A stretch of DNA of 64,000 nucleotides. Origin: Rhabdophis nuchalis (Eukaryota > Chordata > Lepidosauria > Squamata > Natricidae). Numbering within the stretch: the first letter of the stretch is position 1; each line of letters opens with the position of its first letter. A program made the position numbers and the translations under genes. The notes under the pieces are model-generated. The model made no database searches. It was not told the origin of the DNA and was given only the letters and a program-made list of their open reading frames with translations. Shown here piece after piece: positions 43,913 to 56,423 of the stretch. The stretch lies in assembly GCA_039707465.1 (NCBI GenBank), contig CM077643.1, positions 331,906,419 to 331,970,418 of the forward strand, in the 5' to 3' direction.

Positions 43913-45949
43913 CCTTGAAAAATGTGCCCAGAAATGTACCAATAGCCAGTCCACACAGGAGTGGTGTTATGTGTCCCCTGTATATTGCATGTGACCACAG
44001 TCTGTGGATATGATGTTCTAACATTGAAGACTTTGCACATGGCTATTGACCAAGCCCACTTGAAATTCTGATAGTTGTAGTCCAAAGACTTTTCTGGGGT
44101 TTTTGTTTGGGGGTGGGGGAGGCAGATTACCAAGGCTTGTTTTGGAGCCATTAAACTTTTTTTTCCATTAAAAAAACAAGAACATATTGAAAAGGTTGCA
44201 AAACTTGCAAGGAACAATTAATTGCATACCTTGTAAAGGGTTGAAGTTTGTCACATCTCTAATTGGAGTAGCAGTCAAGTTGCTCTGCTTAAGATGCCAT
44301 GTGCTTGACTTGAAGCCAATCTCCAAAAGTATGAAGTGTATAGTTTTGCAGTTTACTGTGTTATCTGTCTATTAACCTGTTGGAACTTACCTTGCAATTT
44401 GCATCATTTTGTCATGATAGTTTGCTTCATCCCATCACATTTGCTTAGACTCCAGAACAAAAAAAGACAGTGGCATATTATTTGTATACCTTCTTCAGAA
44501 AAAAAGCAAGAAAAGGGGAGTAGGGGGAGTGCCCTTGGAGAGGAAAAATAAATAAATGATTTATCATATCATTTTAGAACTTTGCACACATTGTGTCTGA
44601 TGCATTATGAAACATGAATCACACAATCTGATGCCTCCCTTAGGGGTCATTGGCATGATAATTTGGAAAAGGAGTTTGCTTTCTTGCAAAAAGTCCAGTG
44701 TTATAGGTGAATAAATACAAGTGGTTGCCTATGCTTGAACTCTTTAAAATAAAAATGAGATTGAATAAGGCTCTGAAGTATGAAATCATTGTTCCAGAGA
44801 TACCTCACAGTTAAACAGGGATAATTCAGCCTAAAGTCAAATATTTATCTAGGAAAACAATATGGGTATGTGCACTAAGCACATGATTAGGGTCAGACCA
44901 GAATACAATAATTCAAGAATGGCTCAAATTTCCTTAAGCTATCCGAGTCTCCTGATTCATCTCAAAGCTTGAATTTAAATCCCAAATCAGAAGCCTGCTT
45001 GAGTCGTAGGGGACAGGGATTATTCTAAGGTTTGCATTTCTTTATCCCAATTTCTTGGCACGCTGTGACCCACAGCTTCTTTCTAAATGCAAAGAAGAGA
45101 ATAGGAAAGAAGCAAAGAAAAAAAAAAGCACAAATATAGGCAGGAAAGAAAAGAAAATAAGAGAGTTTGAGATGAACAGAAATATAAAAGTAACTTCAAA
45201 AGTATATATTGAGAATTCTTTCTCTAACCAAATTATATTATCACCCTAATCTCAACCATTACATAATATATAGCTATATCTGGCAATTTTCTCTCTCTAC
45301 AGGAAGCAAAGCAAGAAGGATTGGTCTTTCCCCCAGCTAGAAAAGTAGCAATTAGAATTTATTCTCTGTAACAAAATTGTTATTGTTCCTGCAAAATGTA
45401 TTTAAGGTTTCTATTGACTGCTCTGATTCAATGAGGGGATTAATGGAACACTTCAAAGCTGTTATCTGCAATAAGGAACTTGTGTACATAAAGTCATCAT
45501 ATTGACTTATATGATCGTTCTTTAATTTGCCTGAACTTAGTTTGGTTGTATTAAACTTGAGGCACTTGTCATATCTGGAGAATTTCTTTGAGATGCAGTT
45601 GTCATAATCCTGCATGGAACTGAGTCTGCCAACTGTTTAAATATGATTCCACCCCCAGAATGAGTTCTTGAACAATAGAAACAAAAACATCATATTAATA
45701 AACAGAAACCATATCTAAATACTGGAAATGGGATTACGTGTGAACAATTGTAAGATACAGCAACATGTAATTGGAGAAATGTAGAAGAAGGGTAGACACA
45801 GAATTCGCAGAGGGAACTGGAAAAATGGGGTGCACCCATGTGTTCTGGAAACACATGATCCTTCGGGCACAGAAATGATGAAATTGTCTGGAATTTTGGC
45901 TTAAGGGAATTTTGCTTAGGTCTGCAAGGAAAATTATTTCTCTGTTCCC
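43913..45949. other. Unannotated stretch
   Basis: No gene or assignable repeat was seen. Short frames here are A-rich or otherwise unremarkable. Confidence 0.4.
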
Positions 45950-46335
45950 AGTTCCAACATATGAAGAACGGTTGCAGGAACTGGGTATGTCTAGTTTAAT
46001 GAAAAGGACTAGGGGTGTCATGATAGCAATGTTCCAATATCTCAGGGGCTGCCACAAAGAAGAGGCAGTCAAACTATTCTCCTGAGGGCAGGACAAGAAG
46101 CAATGGGTGAAAACTAATCAAGGAGAGAAGCAACTTAACTAAGGAGAAATTTCCTGACAGAACAATTAATCAAAGGAACAACTTTGCCTCCAGAAGTTGT
46201 GAATGCTCCAACACTGGGCGTTTTAAAGAAGATGTTGGATATCCATTTGACTGAAGTGGTGTAGGGTTTCCTGTCTAGGCACGGGGTTGGCCGAGAAGAC
46301 CTCCAAGGTTCCTTCCAACTCTGTTATTCTATAAC
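45950..46335 (+). mobile_element. CR1 LINE 3' end
   Basis: CATATGAAGAACGGTTGCAG, GTGTCATGATAGCAATGTTC, GGGGCTGCCACAAAGAAGAG, GGCAGGACAAGAAGCAATGG, AAATTTCCTGACAGAACAAT, GTTGGCCGAGAAGACCTCCA and CCTTCCAACTCTGTTATTCT are in CR1 order to the terminus. Confidence 0.9.
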
Positions 46336-47745
46336 TTCTGTGATTGAGGTGGTCTGATGTTAAAATGATAACTGGACACAATCACTTCTGAATAAATGTT
46401 TGTCTTGAATCTTATAGAATAGTTGTATACCTGAATAAAAATTATAAATATTCAGTCAGAGTCATTCCATACCTTTGACTGCTTAAGCAATTAGATTTAT
46501 AGTATAAGGCTCTGAAAGCTGAAAGAAAGCGGCATTGAAGAAGAGTATCCTTTATTTTCTATTTATTCTTATCTTTTATTTCTTACCTGAAATCCTCCAT
46601 TTAATGTCTAATGCCCGCCTTATCTAACAAGGGCTAATTTCATTCTACTCAAGACTAAGTTTCATTATGCTTCCTGGACATAATTCCAATAAGCTCAACC
46701 AAAACTGCAGTCTTATTCTCTCACGCTTGAATAGCAATTTCTTTGTTCCAGAAAGATTTTTGCTCTGACTTAGTAAGAAGTAATACAGTAATTGCAGTTT
46801 TCTTCAGAGCAGATGAATATATGTGTTGCAATGAGGTTGGCATTTATGCTTCCAATGTTCTGCTGTGTCTATTTCCTCCAGCACTACTAATCCTTCAAAC
46901 TCAAGCACCATCACATTTCATCAGAGAGATGGTGCTGTGAAGTTTGAACAAAATATTATTATTGAAGATAGTGGCAGAAAGTATATGAGTTGATTTATTT
47001 GTGACAATAATGTCCACTCGGTGCTTCGCCTTAAGCAAACATCCTGTGTCAATTGCTATGGATTGCAGATCCTTTCCTCATATCTTCCTTCTCCCAAGGA
47101 AGATAATGTTATCCTATTGCACTATATAAAATTAAATGATGATCCTGCAGTCACAGCATCCTATCAGAGGAATAGTGTGGCCTCCTACCTAACAGACAGA
47201 CAAAAGTGAGATAATGAAATAATTTAAAATAAATGTGGAGGGAAGTCAAGTATGACCCCCTCATTATTTTGCAGTGACTCCAGGTCCTTTTTATTTCCTC
47301 CATAAAGTTTTTTTCCCCTTTTATGTGTGCAATTTACCAACCACCTCAGTCCTCTGGATGATTCACAGATATTAAAATAGCAATAAAATAAAATTTTACT
47401 TTAAAAACTCCAAAAATAATAACAATGTCAAATAATAACTAATATATACATATACACACATACCTATAGGCACTTCTCTGTTCAATGTCTTCAGCTTCCC
47501 TCATGACTCCTAACTCTGTAACAAAATATGTGTATTGTTTGTGACAATCTTCATGCCATAATCCAATATCGAATTTGCTATTGCTATTTTTTTCTCCTTT
47601 ATGTTTGGAAGGTAGCCTTGATATACAAAAAGAAGGCCTACTTGGGGGGGGGGGGGTTGTGTCCCATTTTTGTTCTCATTCCCTTTCTCCCATCCTCATC
47701 ACTTTGTCTTGCATTCTCTCCCTTTTTCGTCTTTTCCATCTACTG
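46336..47745. other. Unannotated stretch with poly-G run
   Basis: No gene was seen. A poly-G run lies near 47644-47656, and a weak L2-like hairpin relic may lie near 47330-47400. Confidence 0.4.
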
Positions 47746-47880
47746 CAGGGATGTCCAAACTTGGGAACTTTAAGACTTGTGGACTTCAACTCCCAGAATT
47801 CCCCAGCCAGCATAGCTGGCTGGGGAATTCTGGGAGTTGAAGTCCACAAGTCTTAAAGTTCCCAAGTTTGGACATCCCTG
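47746..47880. mobile_element. Palindromic hAT MITE, 135 bp, GGATGTCCAAAC ends
   Basis: The ends are CAGGGATGTCCAAACTTGGG and its exact inverse. The stem is essentially perfect to the CCAGCATAGCTGG turn. The 8-bp duplication ATCTACTG is perfect (47738-47745 and 47881-47888). Confidence 0.94.
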
Positions 47881-47888
47881 ATCTACTG

Positions 47889-49300
47889 GGTTTCTGGCAA
47901 AAGAAAAACTGCTTCTTTTTTCAGAAATCTAAATGGTCACTTTTGGAAGATGAAGTTGAAATTGGCACATAAAATTAAATCCACAATTCTATGTGGATTA
48001 GGATCACAAATTCCTTATTTCCTCCTTTAGAGTATTTATAATCTATAGTTCTCTGATAGCAAATGAGGGGCTTCAAGGAGAACTGATTACTTAATAACAA
48101 ATAAGTAATTTGAGATCTCTCAGCCATAGAAGAATGATATCACTATATATTTTTTGTTTAAAAATATTTGAAAATGGGTTTCTGGAATTCTAAGGTTCTG
48201 TTCCTGTCCATAGTTATCTGGAAGCAAGGTCTATTCTATTCAAAGGGACTTACTACCACTATGCTATTTATTTGCGAGAGTTCATTAGTTTTGCAGACAT
48301 TAATAGAAGTAACACAACTGAGAAATAATAATGGAGTTTTGGTCTTATGGCAAATATATTCTTAGAAAAGTTATTTCTGCTTGTTGGGAGAAAAGGAGAA
48401 AATGTCATTTCACTATTTTTAGAGGGCATGAAAAACATTTTGCTGAACAATATGTATGTTTTATTAATTGGATTTATTTACATTACTCTAACAGATGAAT
48501 TGAAATCGTAGTCCCATCTTTTAAATGTTTTTCAAATTTTAGGATAGATCAGAAAGAATCTTCATTCAGGATTCTGAAGCTGCAACCATGAACCCATTCG
48601 TCTGGCAATGAACAAGAGGTTAGTGCACCTTACAAATATGAATCATACTGAAATGTAAATAATTCAGAATGCAAAGACTGCCAACTATTCAGGAAAAGAG
48701 CAATTAGAGATGGCAGAAGTGAGATTTCACACTTCTCAAATATGTTTCAATAGTCAAGAGGGAAGAGTGCTGAAATATTATTTGTGAATCTTGAATTTTC
48801 TCAACGGGATACCTATTCATACCAATTTACTCTGCAAAGTGTTGTTTATGCCCCAGGGTAATTTCTGTTTACTTGTTACAAGTTAACATGAATTAAAACT
48901 GTTAACTAGACAGCTTTGGAAAATGAACACTAATGTTTAATCATTTGGCTGTAGGTTCATTGAATATATTGGGCAGAGCTCTTCAAATTAAACTAGCTGG
49001 TATTTTCAGCGGGAGATGCTTTATTTTGTATATCATTGTAGGTTTTCATAGCTGGCATCAATAAGATAATGAGGAACGTTTTGGCTGACTGACCATGGTC
49101 ATTGATGAGCTTTGTTTTTTGTTTTCTCTTCTTCTGTCATGATACACATGGTAGAACAACTGTGGGTAAGAGTAGCATTCAAAAAGCCTCCCATACAGAT
49201 TCCCATTAGATGCAAATGACTCCAGGAAGGTTGCTCTGTCCAAAGTTCTTAGACTGTACTCAAGACCTAAATTAGTTCTATGAGTTATTCCATGAAACAG
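47889..49300. other. Unannotated stretch
   Basis: No gene or assignable repeat was seen. Confidence 0.4.
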
Positions 49301-49530
49301 GGAGCCATTGTGGCACAGTGATTAGAATGCAATACTGCAGGCTACTTCTGCTGACTGCTGGCTGCCAGCAGTTCGGCAGTTCGAGTCTCACCGGCTCAAG
49401 GTCGACAGCCTTCCATCCTTCCGAGGTCAGTAAAATGAGGAGCCAGATTATTGGGCCAATATGCTGACTCTGTAAACCACTTAAAGAGGGCTATAAAGTA
49501 CTGTAAATCAGCATATAAGTGCTACTGCTA
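49301..49530 (+). mobile_element. tRNA-derived SINE, ATTGCTATTGC-tail class
   Basis: GCCATTGTGGCACAGTGATT (A box), GGCAGTTCGAGTCTCACCGG (B box), CCTTCCATCCTTCCGAGGTC, AATATGCTGACTCTGTAAAC and TATAAGTGCTACTGCTATCC run in order. Same family as 21985-22225. No clear target duplication. Confidence 0.82.
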
Positions 49531-50610
49531 TCCATACATATATTGTAAACAGAGAATGAAAATACTCCAAACATTTTTTAAAAAAAAAATAATTGGAATG
49601 AGATGTACAAAGAACATCACTGTTTGAAATGTTCTGCCTTGACTTTCAGTAAAGTCAATATTATCTTTGTCATTGGCAGAAGCCCAATATGTCTGCAGGT
49701 TTTCATCCATGATGATATCTTAATGAAACTGCTGATTTATTTCAGGGTTCTTTTCTGTTTTTCCATATAACTATCAAGTCAGTTCATGTCGCAGAATTGA
49801 TCAATTGTGCTGATTTCTGTCAAGGAAGTATATGCAACAGAGCCTTTCATTTTTATATCTGCAGTATCAGTTTGTTATTAACTTTCAGCTGCAGCCTATG
49901 ATCCATATATATGGCTGTTTCTATTGTATCTATTCCTGATAATAGAACTGGCTTGGTTAGGCAAGGAAGAATTTGGATTTGAAATATTCCACATCTAAAA
50001 TTGTGATCTCTTTGAGAAGAATTTTATTCTTCTAGAGTTTCATGATCAAGATATGTTCCAGTGGCAGCATCACCCTGCAAATTGTGCAATATTCCACACA
50101 AGCAACGTATTCTAATTCCCTCCTCTTTTTGAAGACTTCATTATAATAAGCACATCGTGTGAATTAATTTAAAGAAAAAGTTCTGCAACAAAAGCTTGAA
50201 GGGAGATGAAAATTCCTGCATCTCAAAGGAACAATTCTTCGTTATGTTGTACTTGATCCCTTGAACTCAGGTTTTTTCTCTCTCCTCTTATGGCTTCATA
50301 GTGAAATGCAGTGATAACTATTTGAGATTTGGGGGAAATTACTGCCGGTTCTGATATGGCCAATTGGTAAAACAAATACAATAATAATATAAAGGATGAA
50401 ATTGAAAATAAAATGAATGGACTTTCATTTGTTCAGGGAGATTTGATCTTATTTCCTCTACCTTACCAACAATACTAATTCTAACCCTGCTTCAGAAAGA
50501 GCACAAGAAAAGCTACAATATTTAAGAAGTCATTTCACAAGGATGTTTTTCCTCCTGGTAGGTGAATACTGTTGGATTTCACCTGATTCATTATATCTCT
50601 GTAAATAAGT
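49531..50610. other. Unannotated stretch
   Basis: No gene or assignable repeat was seen. Confidence 0.4.
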
Positions 50611-50623
50611 TTGGCCTTATTAA

Positions 50624-52015
50624 AGGTAAAGGTTCTCCTCACACCGTCAAAGTGATGTCCCGGTGCCTGGAAGCCGTGCGGGTCTGGATGGGAAGGAACA
50701 GACTCAGACTCAACCCGTCCAAGACTGAGTGGCTGTGGTTTCCGGCACCCCGGTACAACCAGTTTACTCCATCACTGGCCATAGGGTGTGAACATCTAGC
50801 CCTTGTGGAGGGGGCACGCAATCTGGGCATCCTCCTTGATACCCGACTGCCCATGGAAGATCAAGTGACGGCCGTGGCCAGGGGGGCGTTTTACCAGGTT
50901 CGCCTGGTATGCCAGTTGCGCCCCCTATTGGACCAGGACGACTTTCACACAGTCACTCATGCGCTTGTGACATCCCGCCTAGATTACTGCAATGCTCTCT
51001 ACATGGGGCTTCCCCTGAGGTGCACCCGAAGACTGCAGCTAGTCCAGAATGCGGTCGCGCGGGCAATTCTGGGAGCCTCCAGATACTCCCACGTGACACC
51101 ACTCCTGTGCGAGTTGCACTGACTGCCTGTGGTCTTTCGGGTGCGCTTCAAGGTGCTGATTACCATCTTTAAAGCGCTCCATGGCATGGGACCTAGTTAT
51201 CTGAGAGATCGCATCCTGCCCCACACATCCCTTCGACCGATTCGCTCCCACAGAGAGGGACTTCTCCGGGTGCCGTCCACTAGGCAATGCCAGTGGGTGA
51301 CACCCAGGGGAAGGACCTTCTCTGTGGTGGGCCCAACTCTCTAGAACGACCTACCCCCCGAGTTAAGAACAACTTCGGACCTCCGCTCCTTCCGTCAAAA
51401 GCTTAAGACCCACTTCTTCCAACAGGCCGGCCTGGCCTGATCTACCGTTCCAGCCTTAGTCTGCATATGTAAATTTGTTTTAACTGAGTTTTAAGGGTTT
51501 TTTAAAGGATTTTAGGTTTTTAGCACAGGGATACATTGGTTTACGTTGGTTTAATTTGATTTTAGATATTTATAAATGTTTCTATGTTTGTATGCTTTTT
51601 AATTTCCTGTGCACCTCCCCGAGTCCCTTTGGGGAGAGGGTGCGGTTTACAAATTAAATTTGATTTGATTTGATTTGATTTGACACATATGTGCTAGTTG
51701 TTCCCAACTCTAGGGGGTGGTGCTCATCTCCGTTTCAAAGCCGAGGAGCCAGTGCTGTCCGAAGACATCTCCGTGGTCATGTGGTCAGCATGACTAAATG
51801 CTGAAGGTGCCTGGAAAGCTGTTACCTTCCCCCAAAGATGGTCCCTATTTTTTTACTTGCATTTTTACATGCTTTCAAATTGCTAGGTTGGCAGAAGCTG
51901 GGAGAAGTAATCGGAACTCACTCCATTATGCGGCACTAGGGATTCGAACCGCCAAATTGCAAACCTTTCTGATCGACAAGCTGAGCATCTTAGCCACTGA
52001 GCCATGGTGTCCCGC
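50624..52015 (-). mobile_element. tRNA-SINE split by an L2 insertion
   Basis: On the minus strand the head starts near 52015 (GGGACACCATGGCTCAGTGG, A box; GGCGGTTCGAATCCCTAGTG, B box). The SINE runs to 51683, then resumes at 50644-50624 (GAGGAGAACCTTTACC). A perfect 13-bp duplication TTGGCCTTATTAA brackets the whole (50611-50623 and 52016-52028), proving that the two parts were one insertion. Confidence 0.92.
50645..51682 (+). mobile_element. 5'-truncated L2 LINE inside a SINE
   Basis: The L2 starts just after ACAC (50641-50644), which recurs at 51683-51686 as a 4-bp duplication. It encodes the region after the YADD box (VMSRCLEAVRVWMGRNRLRL ... LDYCNALYMGLPLR ... LHWLPV), with an in-frame TGA after CELH and a TAG near ALWN. 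The 3' end has the CCCGAGTCCCTTTGGGG hairpin and a TTTGA/AAATC tail. Confidence 0.92.
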
Positions 52016-52028
52016 TTGGCCTTATTAA

Positions 52029-52440
52029 GCAGTGCTTACTGTTGCTTTTAACATAAATGGGAGAGCCCTAAGAAACATCTTTTTTATATTAGAACCTAAA
52101 CTGATTTAATTTTTTGTCCTGTAGAATTTTTTTCTTTGTATGTTCATGACTTTGCTTGCAATTGTTTATAGAATTTCTCAAAAGTAAACAGTCTTTTAAA
52201 CATTTTGGAAAAGGAGATCTCATGCATCTCTTTGCTGGTTAGGAAAATTACACCTAGAAATCTACAGCTGTAAAACAGAGCTGTATATGCCTCACAGATT
52301 TCAGAGGCCAGAGGGCTTTTATCTCTCCAAACGCAGTCTGCTGTATGGCTGTTTTAGAACCTGGGAACCCCTCCAATACTGCAACTGGTAATCCCAATGT
52401 AGAATAGCTGCATAAAATAACTGTTCAACACACATACTGC
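52029..52440. other. Unannotated stretch
   Basis: No gene or assignable repeat was seen. Confidence 0.4.
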
Positions 52441-52442
52441 TG

Positions 52443-52492
52443 GTGTGTGTGTGTGTGTGTGTGTATGTGTGTGTGTATGTGTGTGTGCGTGT
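52443..52492. repeat. (TG)n microsatellite
   Basis: TG repeat interrupted by two TA and one GC step. Confidence 0.95.
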
Positions 52493-53273
52493 TCCATAAT
52501 CTGACCTTGAGGCTGTGAATTTGCAGTGTGAATTTTAAAGATAAGGACACCATACAACAATACTGAGGTATCTGTTCCATGGGGATGAGTGATGGTGTTC
52601 TGAATTTCAAGAGAGTGTTTAATATGCAGGATACCTGGCAATGCTACACAAAGCTATTCCAGAGAGGGTTGCTCTGAGTAGCTTTAGTTGGGGTTTAGAT
52701 GGCTTTTGGTGTTGTTTAAGCTTGATGCTTGAAATAATAAATTAGAAAGTGGCTTTGCATTTTGTGGAGAGCTGGCTGGCACATGTCAGAACGGTGAAGG
52801 CTGCATAATGAATGTTTAGCAACTTCTTATTCAGGGCCCAACTAATAGAGAACAGAGCACAAAGAGGGCAGCAACTAAGTAGCTTAATCTGTTAATCCAA
52901 GCCTGTGTAATTTCTGGCTCACTAAACGAAATATGGGCCAGCAGAGAAATACAGTAGTGCAGTCCCTGACACATTCAGCCAACATCTGGGCTTTGTTGCA
53001 TGCTTGGAATTTTAGCAATGAAATAAACCACACAAAGGATTATGAAGCACTTGGCAGGCTACATAAGTAGTGAATGGAACAGTCATATCTCAGATTTCTC
53101 TCCAGAAATTCAGGCTTTGAAGAAAGCTATCTTTTGCGTTCTCCTTGGTTCACCAGCTTCAGCTGTGCATCTTCCCCATCTCACATTTGGGTTGTGCTTG
53201 TCTGGACTACCTTGAACAGCTAACAGCAATCTTCCAGGTCTCAAAATATTATTTAAAGTACCTTGGTAGTTGG
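52493..53273. other. Unannotated stretch
   Basis: No gene or assignable repeat was seen. Confidence 0.4.
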
Positions 53274-53841
53274 TACCTTGGTACTTGTCATTAATTGGTT
53301 CTAGGAGGCATGATGCGTACCAAAAATGAACGCCAAACAATTTCCCCCCATAATGTATAATGTAAATAAATTTAATGTGTTCCCAGACCAGTAAATGCAC
53401 ATATTAAGGCAATATATAAAGATGGGGCTATATCTCATTACTTTACATAAGAAATAAACCTAAAATTAATAATTAAAACTTCATTCTACCTACACCAGGG
53501 ATGTCCAAACTTGGGAACTTTAAGAGTTGTGGACTTCAACTCTTAAAGTTCCCAAGTTTGGACATCCCTGACCTACACTGATGAGAAAAAACGTCAAAAA
53601 CACACAAAATGACCACAGAGGCTAAGATAAGACTGCAAGGAGATGTGCCCAGGGCAAGAGCTACTGAGTGACTAATTTGTTTCATCTGGAAAGGGTAGCA
53701 AGTCATGAGTCAACTGACACCAACAAGTTCTAGCTTGTGTGTTGAATACCAAACAAGCAACAAGTACCAGGAAAAACATTCTTGTCAAAATGTGTCGATT
53801 ACCAAATTTGATGAGCTTCAAAGCAGTTGAGTACCAAGATA
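53274..53841. mobile_element. TA-flanked MITE with TACCTTGGTACT ends
   Basis: The left end is TACCTTGGTACTTG and the right end, reversed, is TATCTTGGTACTC. Internal phrases GCGTACCAAAAATGAACGCC, GAATACCAAACAAGCAACAA and GTGTCGATTACCAAATTTG repeat the ACCAA motif. The palindromic MITE at 53496-53570 is inserted in it. It is non-coding; mariner-like status is inferred from the TA edges. Confidence 0.55.
53496..53570. mobile_element. Smallest palindromic hAT MITE, 75 bp
   Basis: Only the two arms remain: CAGGGATGTCCAAACTTGGG to TTAAGAGTTG and the inverse. The 8-bp duplication ACCTACAC is perfect (53488-53495 and 53571-53578). The arms meet at GTGGACTTCAAC. Confidence 0.93.
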
Positions 53842-55606
53842 CCACTCTATTGAGTATTCAGCCTCCCCAGTTTGTTTGTTTATTTTTCTTATCTATATAC
53901 AATAAATGCTTAGTGAATTTATGTCTGGGTCAATTTGTTTATATAACAATATTAAACTCCAAGTTTCTTCCTCAGCCTCCCCAGTTTATTGAGTGTGGAA
54001 AGAAAGGAGGGATGGTAAGACTTGCTATGTGTGAAGCAGGTCTGCCTTCCCTGCCTTTGCTATTGCTATGCCACTGAGGACTCTATTAGATAGTATCAGG
54101 GGCTGAGATAGACACTAGAGGCAATGTTCATCTCAGCCTGTCTTCCACCCCCATGTTTGAAAATATTGACTAGGAACTGCTGTCATGGATACACTGATCT
54201 TCATTTAGACCACAGCTCCTTTTCTAGCTTGACAGCTCTTGAATGTGGTTGAGTATTCCTTGACTTTGATTGCCTTCTCCTTTCTGTCCTTGCATTTCTG
54301 TGGGACAGAATAAGAAATATGCACATTGCCTTGAGGAATAAACATGCTATGTTAAGAATATGAGGGTGTAGTGTGAATAGGCAGAAATAAACATTGGCTG
54401 GTTGGTTATTTTAAACCCTGGGGCTAAGAAATTGTGCAGTTTCTTCAGGAAGAAGTATAATTTCTAATTCTAATTCAGCAGAACTCCCCTGGAAGAACGG
54501 ATATAGTAGGTATAAATGAATCCTAACTCATTTGCATCTGAAGTAAATTACACATTCCACTACTATATTCTCTTTGGCAACAGTCAGAACAGTCAGTTGG
54601 AATAGAGAAGGAATTCATTACTTCCAAATGTTTACATGATGTCACTCAGTTTATCCCTACTGAGATTATCCGTGGACTGAATACATGCATACATCAAACC
54701 TACAATTATTAGTGCTTTGTAATGTGTTTTACAACCCAAAAGATACGTATAAAAATGCAAATGGTAAGGAAAATCTGCACAGAATTGCATAATATTGTTG
54801 AGGCATCATTTGCAAATGTTCTCACAATAGAAAGAAAACATGATATACATATTCTCATGGAAACAGAGCTGGAAAATGCATATACATTTTATATATTATT
54901 ATTATTTTTTGCTGAATCTGCAAACCGATGAAGCAGAAGGTGGAAATGAACTTCTACTTTATTCATTCTTCCATAGTAGGGAAACTGAGGGGGCAGATTA
55001 TGATTTGAAGCAGTTTTACACGATTATGGCTACAGTGAAACAATGATGCTTTTGACAAGGGCAAGGAATGCCTCTGGAGTCCATGCCCAGAAGCAAAATT
55101 CATCAAATATGTTGTTTGTGCAATGCTTTTGATAAGGCCTCACAATGACTGTCTCATCTAATGGGGATGTAAAAACATGTTGACAGGGCTCTTGTGAAGC
55201 ATTGTGTAATGGTATTTGTGATATAAAGTAAAGTCTTCTCATAATGGACTGTTGAACCAATAGACAAATGCGCTGGAGAATTGACAGTATTACAACACTT
55301 GCATTATTCATAATCTGGGGTTTTTATTTCAGGCTATGAATAGCCCAAAGCAGCTATAATCCAAGCCTGCATATTAAAAAAAAGTGATTATTTTAGTTTT
55401 AAACACTTCCTGTCAACTCTAGCGATTCAGAATAAGACCTGGGTGGTACTTTCAATTAGCTGCTTAAATACTTTTGAGGATATCAATGATATTATATTTT
55501 GTGTTCCATCTAGGTACTTTCAGTAGAGGTAGCATGTGCCTGCAGGTTCCAATCTCTCTCCCAATATTTTCTACGAGTTATCCTAAGCCTTTGAAAGGGC
55601 TAGGCC
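53842..55606. other. Unannotated stretch
   Basis: No gene or assignable repeat was seen. The phrase CAGCCTCCCCAGTTT occurs twice about 110 bases apart. Confidence 0.4.
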
Positions 55607-56144
55607 CATGATGAAGAACCTATGGCACGGGTGCCACAGGTGGCATGTGAAGCCATTTCTGAGGACACGTGAGGCATTGCCCAGTCAGCTCCAGCACACA
55701 TGAGCGTGCTGGCTAGCTGATTTTTGGCCTTGATTTTCGGCCATTTTTTGCCCTCCTGAAGCCTCCAGAGGGAGAAAAGTGGCCCAACAGGCAACCTGGA
55801 AGTCCATTCCTGAACTTCCGGTTTGTGTGTTGGGCCTTTTTCTGCCTCCCCCAGGCTCCTAGAAAGCTTCTGGAACCTTGGGAGGGCACAAAATGGACCT
55901 ACCCGGCCCACCGGAAGTCAGAAAATAGGCTGTTTCTGGCCTCTGGGAGAGGCCATTTTTGCCCTCCCCAGGCTCCAAAGAAGCCGTGTGTACATACACT
56001 GGACAGCAGGGGGTGTCACACATGTATTCTCAGGGGACACGGCATGGGAGGCATTAAATTATGGGGGTGGGCACACGAGTGTGCACAATAGCGCAAGCGT
56101 GTGTGCTTTAGGCACCCGAGGCAAAAATTTTTTGCCATCATTGG
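55607..56144. mobile_element. hAT-like MITE, ATGGCACGGGTGCCAC type
   Basis: The left end CATGATGAAGAACCTATGGC and the inverted right end TTTTTTGCCATCATTG resemble the CAGTGATGGCGAACCTATGG class of MITEs. The flanks GCTAGGCC and GGCTAGGA share GCTAGG, an imperfect duplication. The inside is GC-rich with repeated CTCC(C)CCAGGCTCC and CCGGAAGT phrases, as in other copies of the class. Confidence 0.65.
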
Positions 56145-56199
56145 GCTAGGATATGATTCTATATATATAGGGAGTGCATGGACAGGAGGAGATCTCAGG

Positions 56200-56423
56200 C
56201 AGAGGTGGGTGTCACATAATTTAACAACCGGTTTGCCCAGAAAATGTGAATGCGCATATGTGCACATTTTGTTCATGTGCGTGCCATCTGCACATGCGCA
56301 CAGCATCAAACACACAGCGATTATATAGGATGGGATAGTGCTGGGGCAGGTGGGTGGGGCCAGCCACAGGTCAAACCTACTGGTTTGCCCGAACTGGTCC
56401 GAATTAGCAGCAGCCTATCTCTG
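56200..56423. mobile_element. hAT-type MITE, GTGGTGGG-end group
   Basis: The ends are CAGAGGTGGGTGTC and the inverted GCAGCCTATCTCTG. The flanks ATCTCAGG (56192-56199) and ATTTCAGG (56424-56431) are an 8-bp duplication with one transition. ATGCGCATATGTGCACATTT and CACATGCGCACAGCATCA mirror phrases of the copy at 28173. Confidence 0.82.

Noticed and set aside
53862..53988. Repeated CAGCCTCCCCAGTTT phrase as a regulatory element
   Set aside because: Two short copies only, with no further structure; a small local duplication is the simplest reading.
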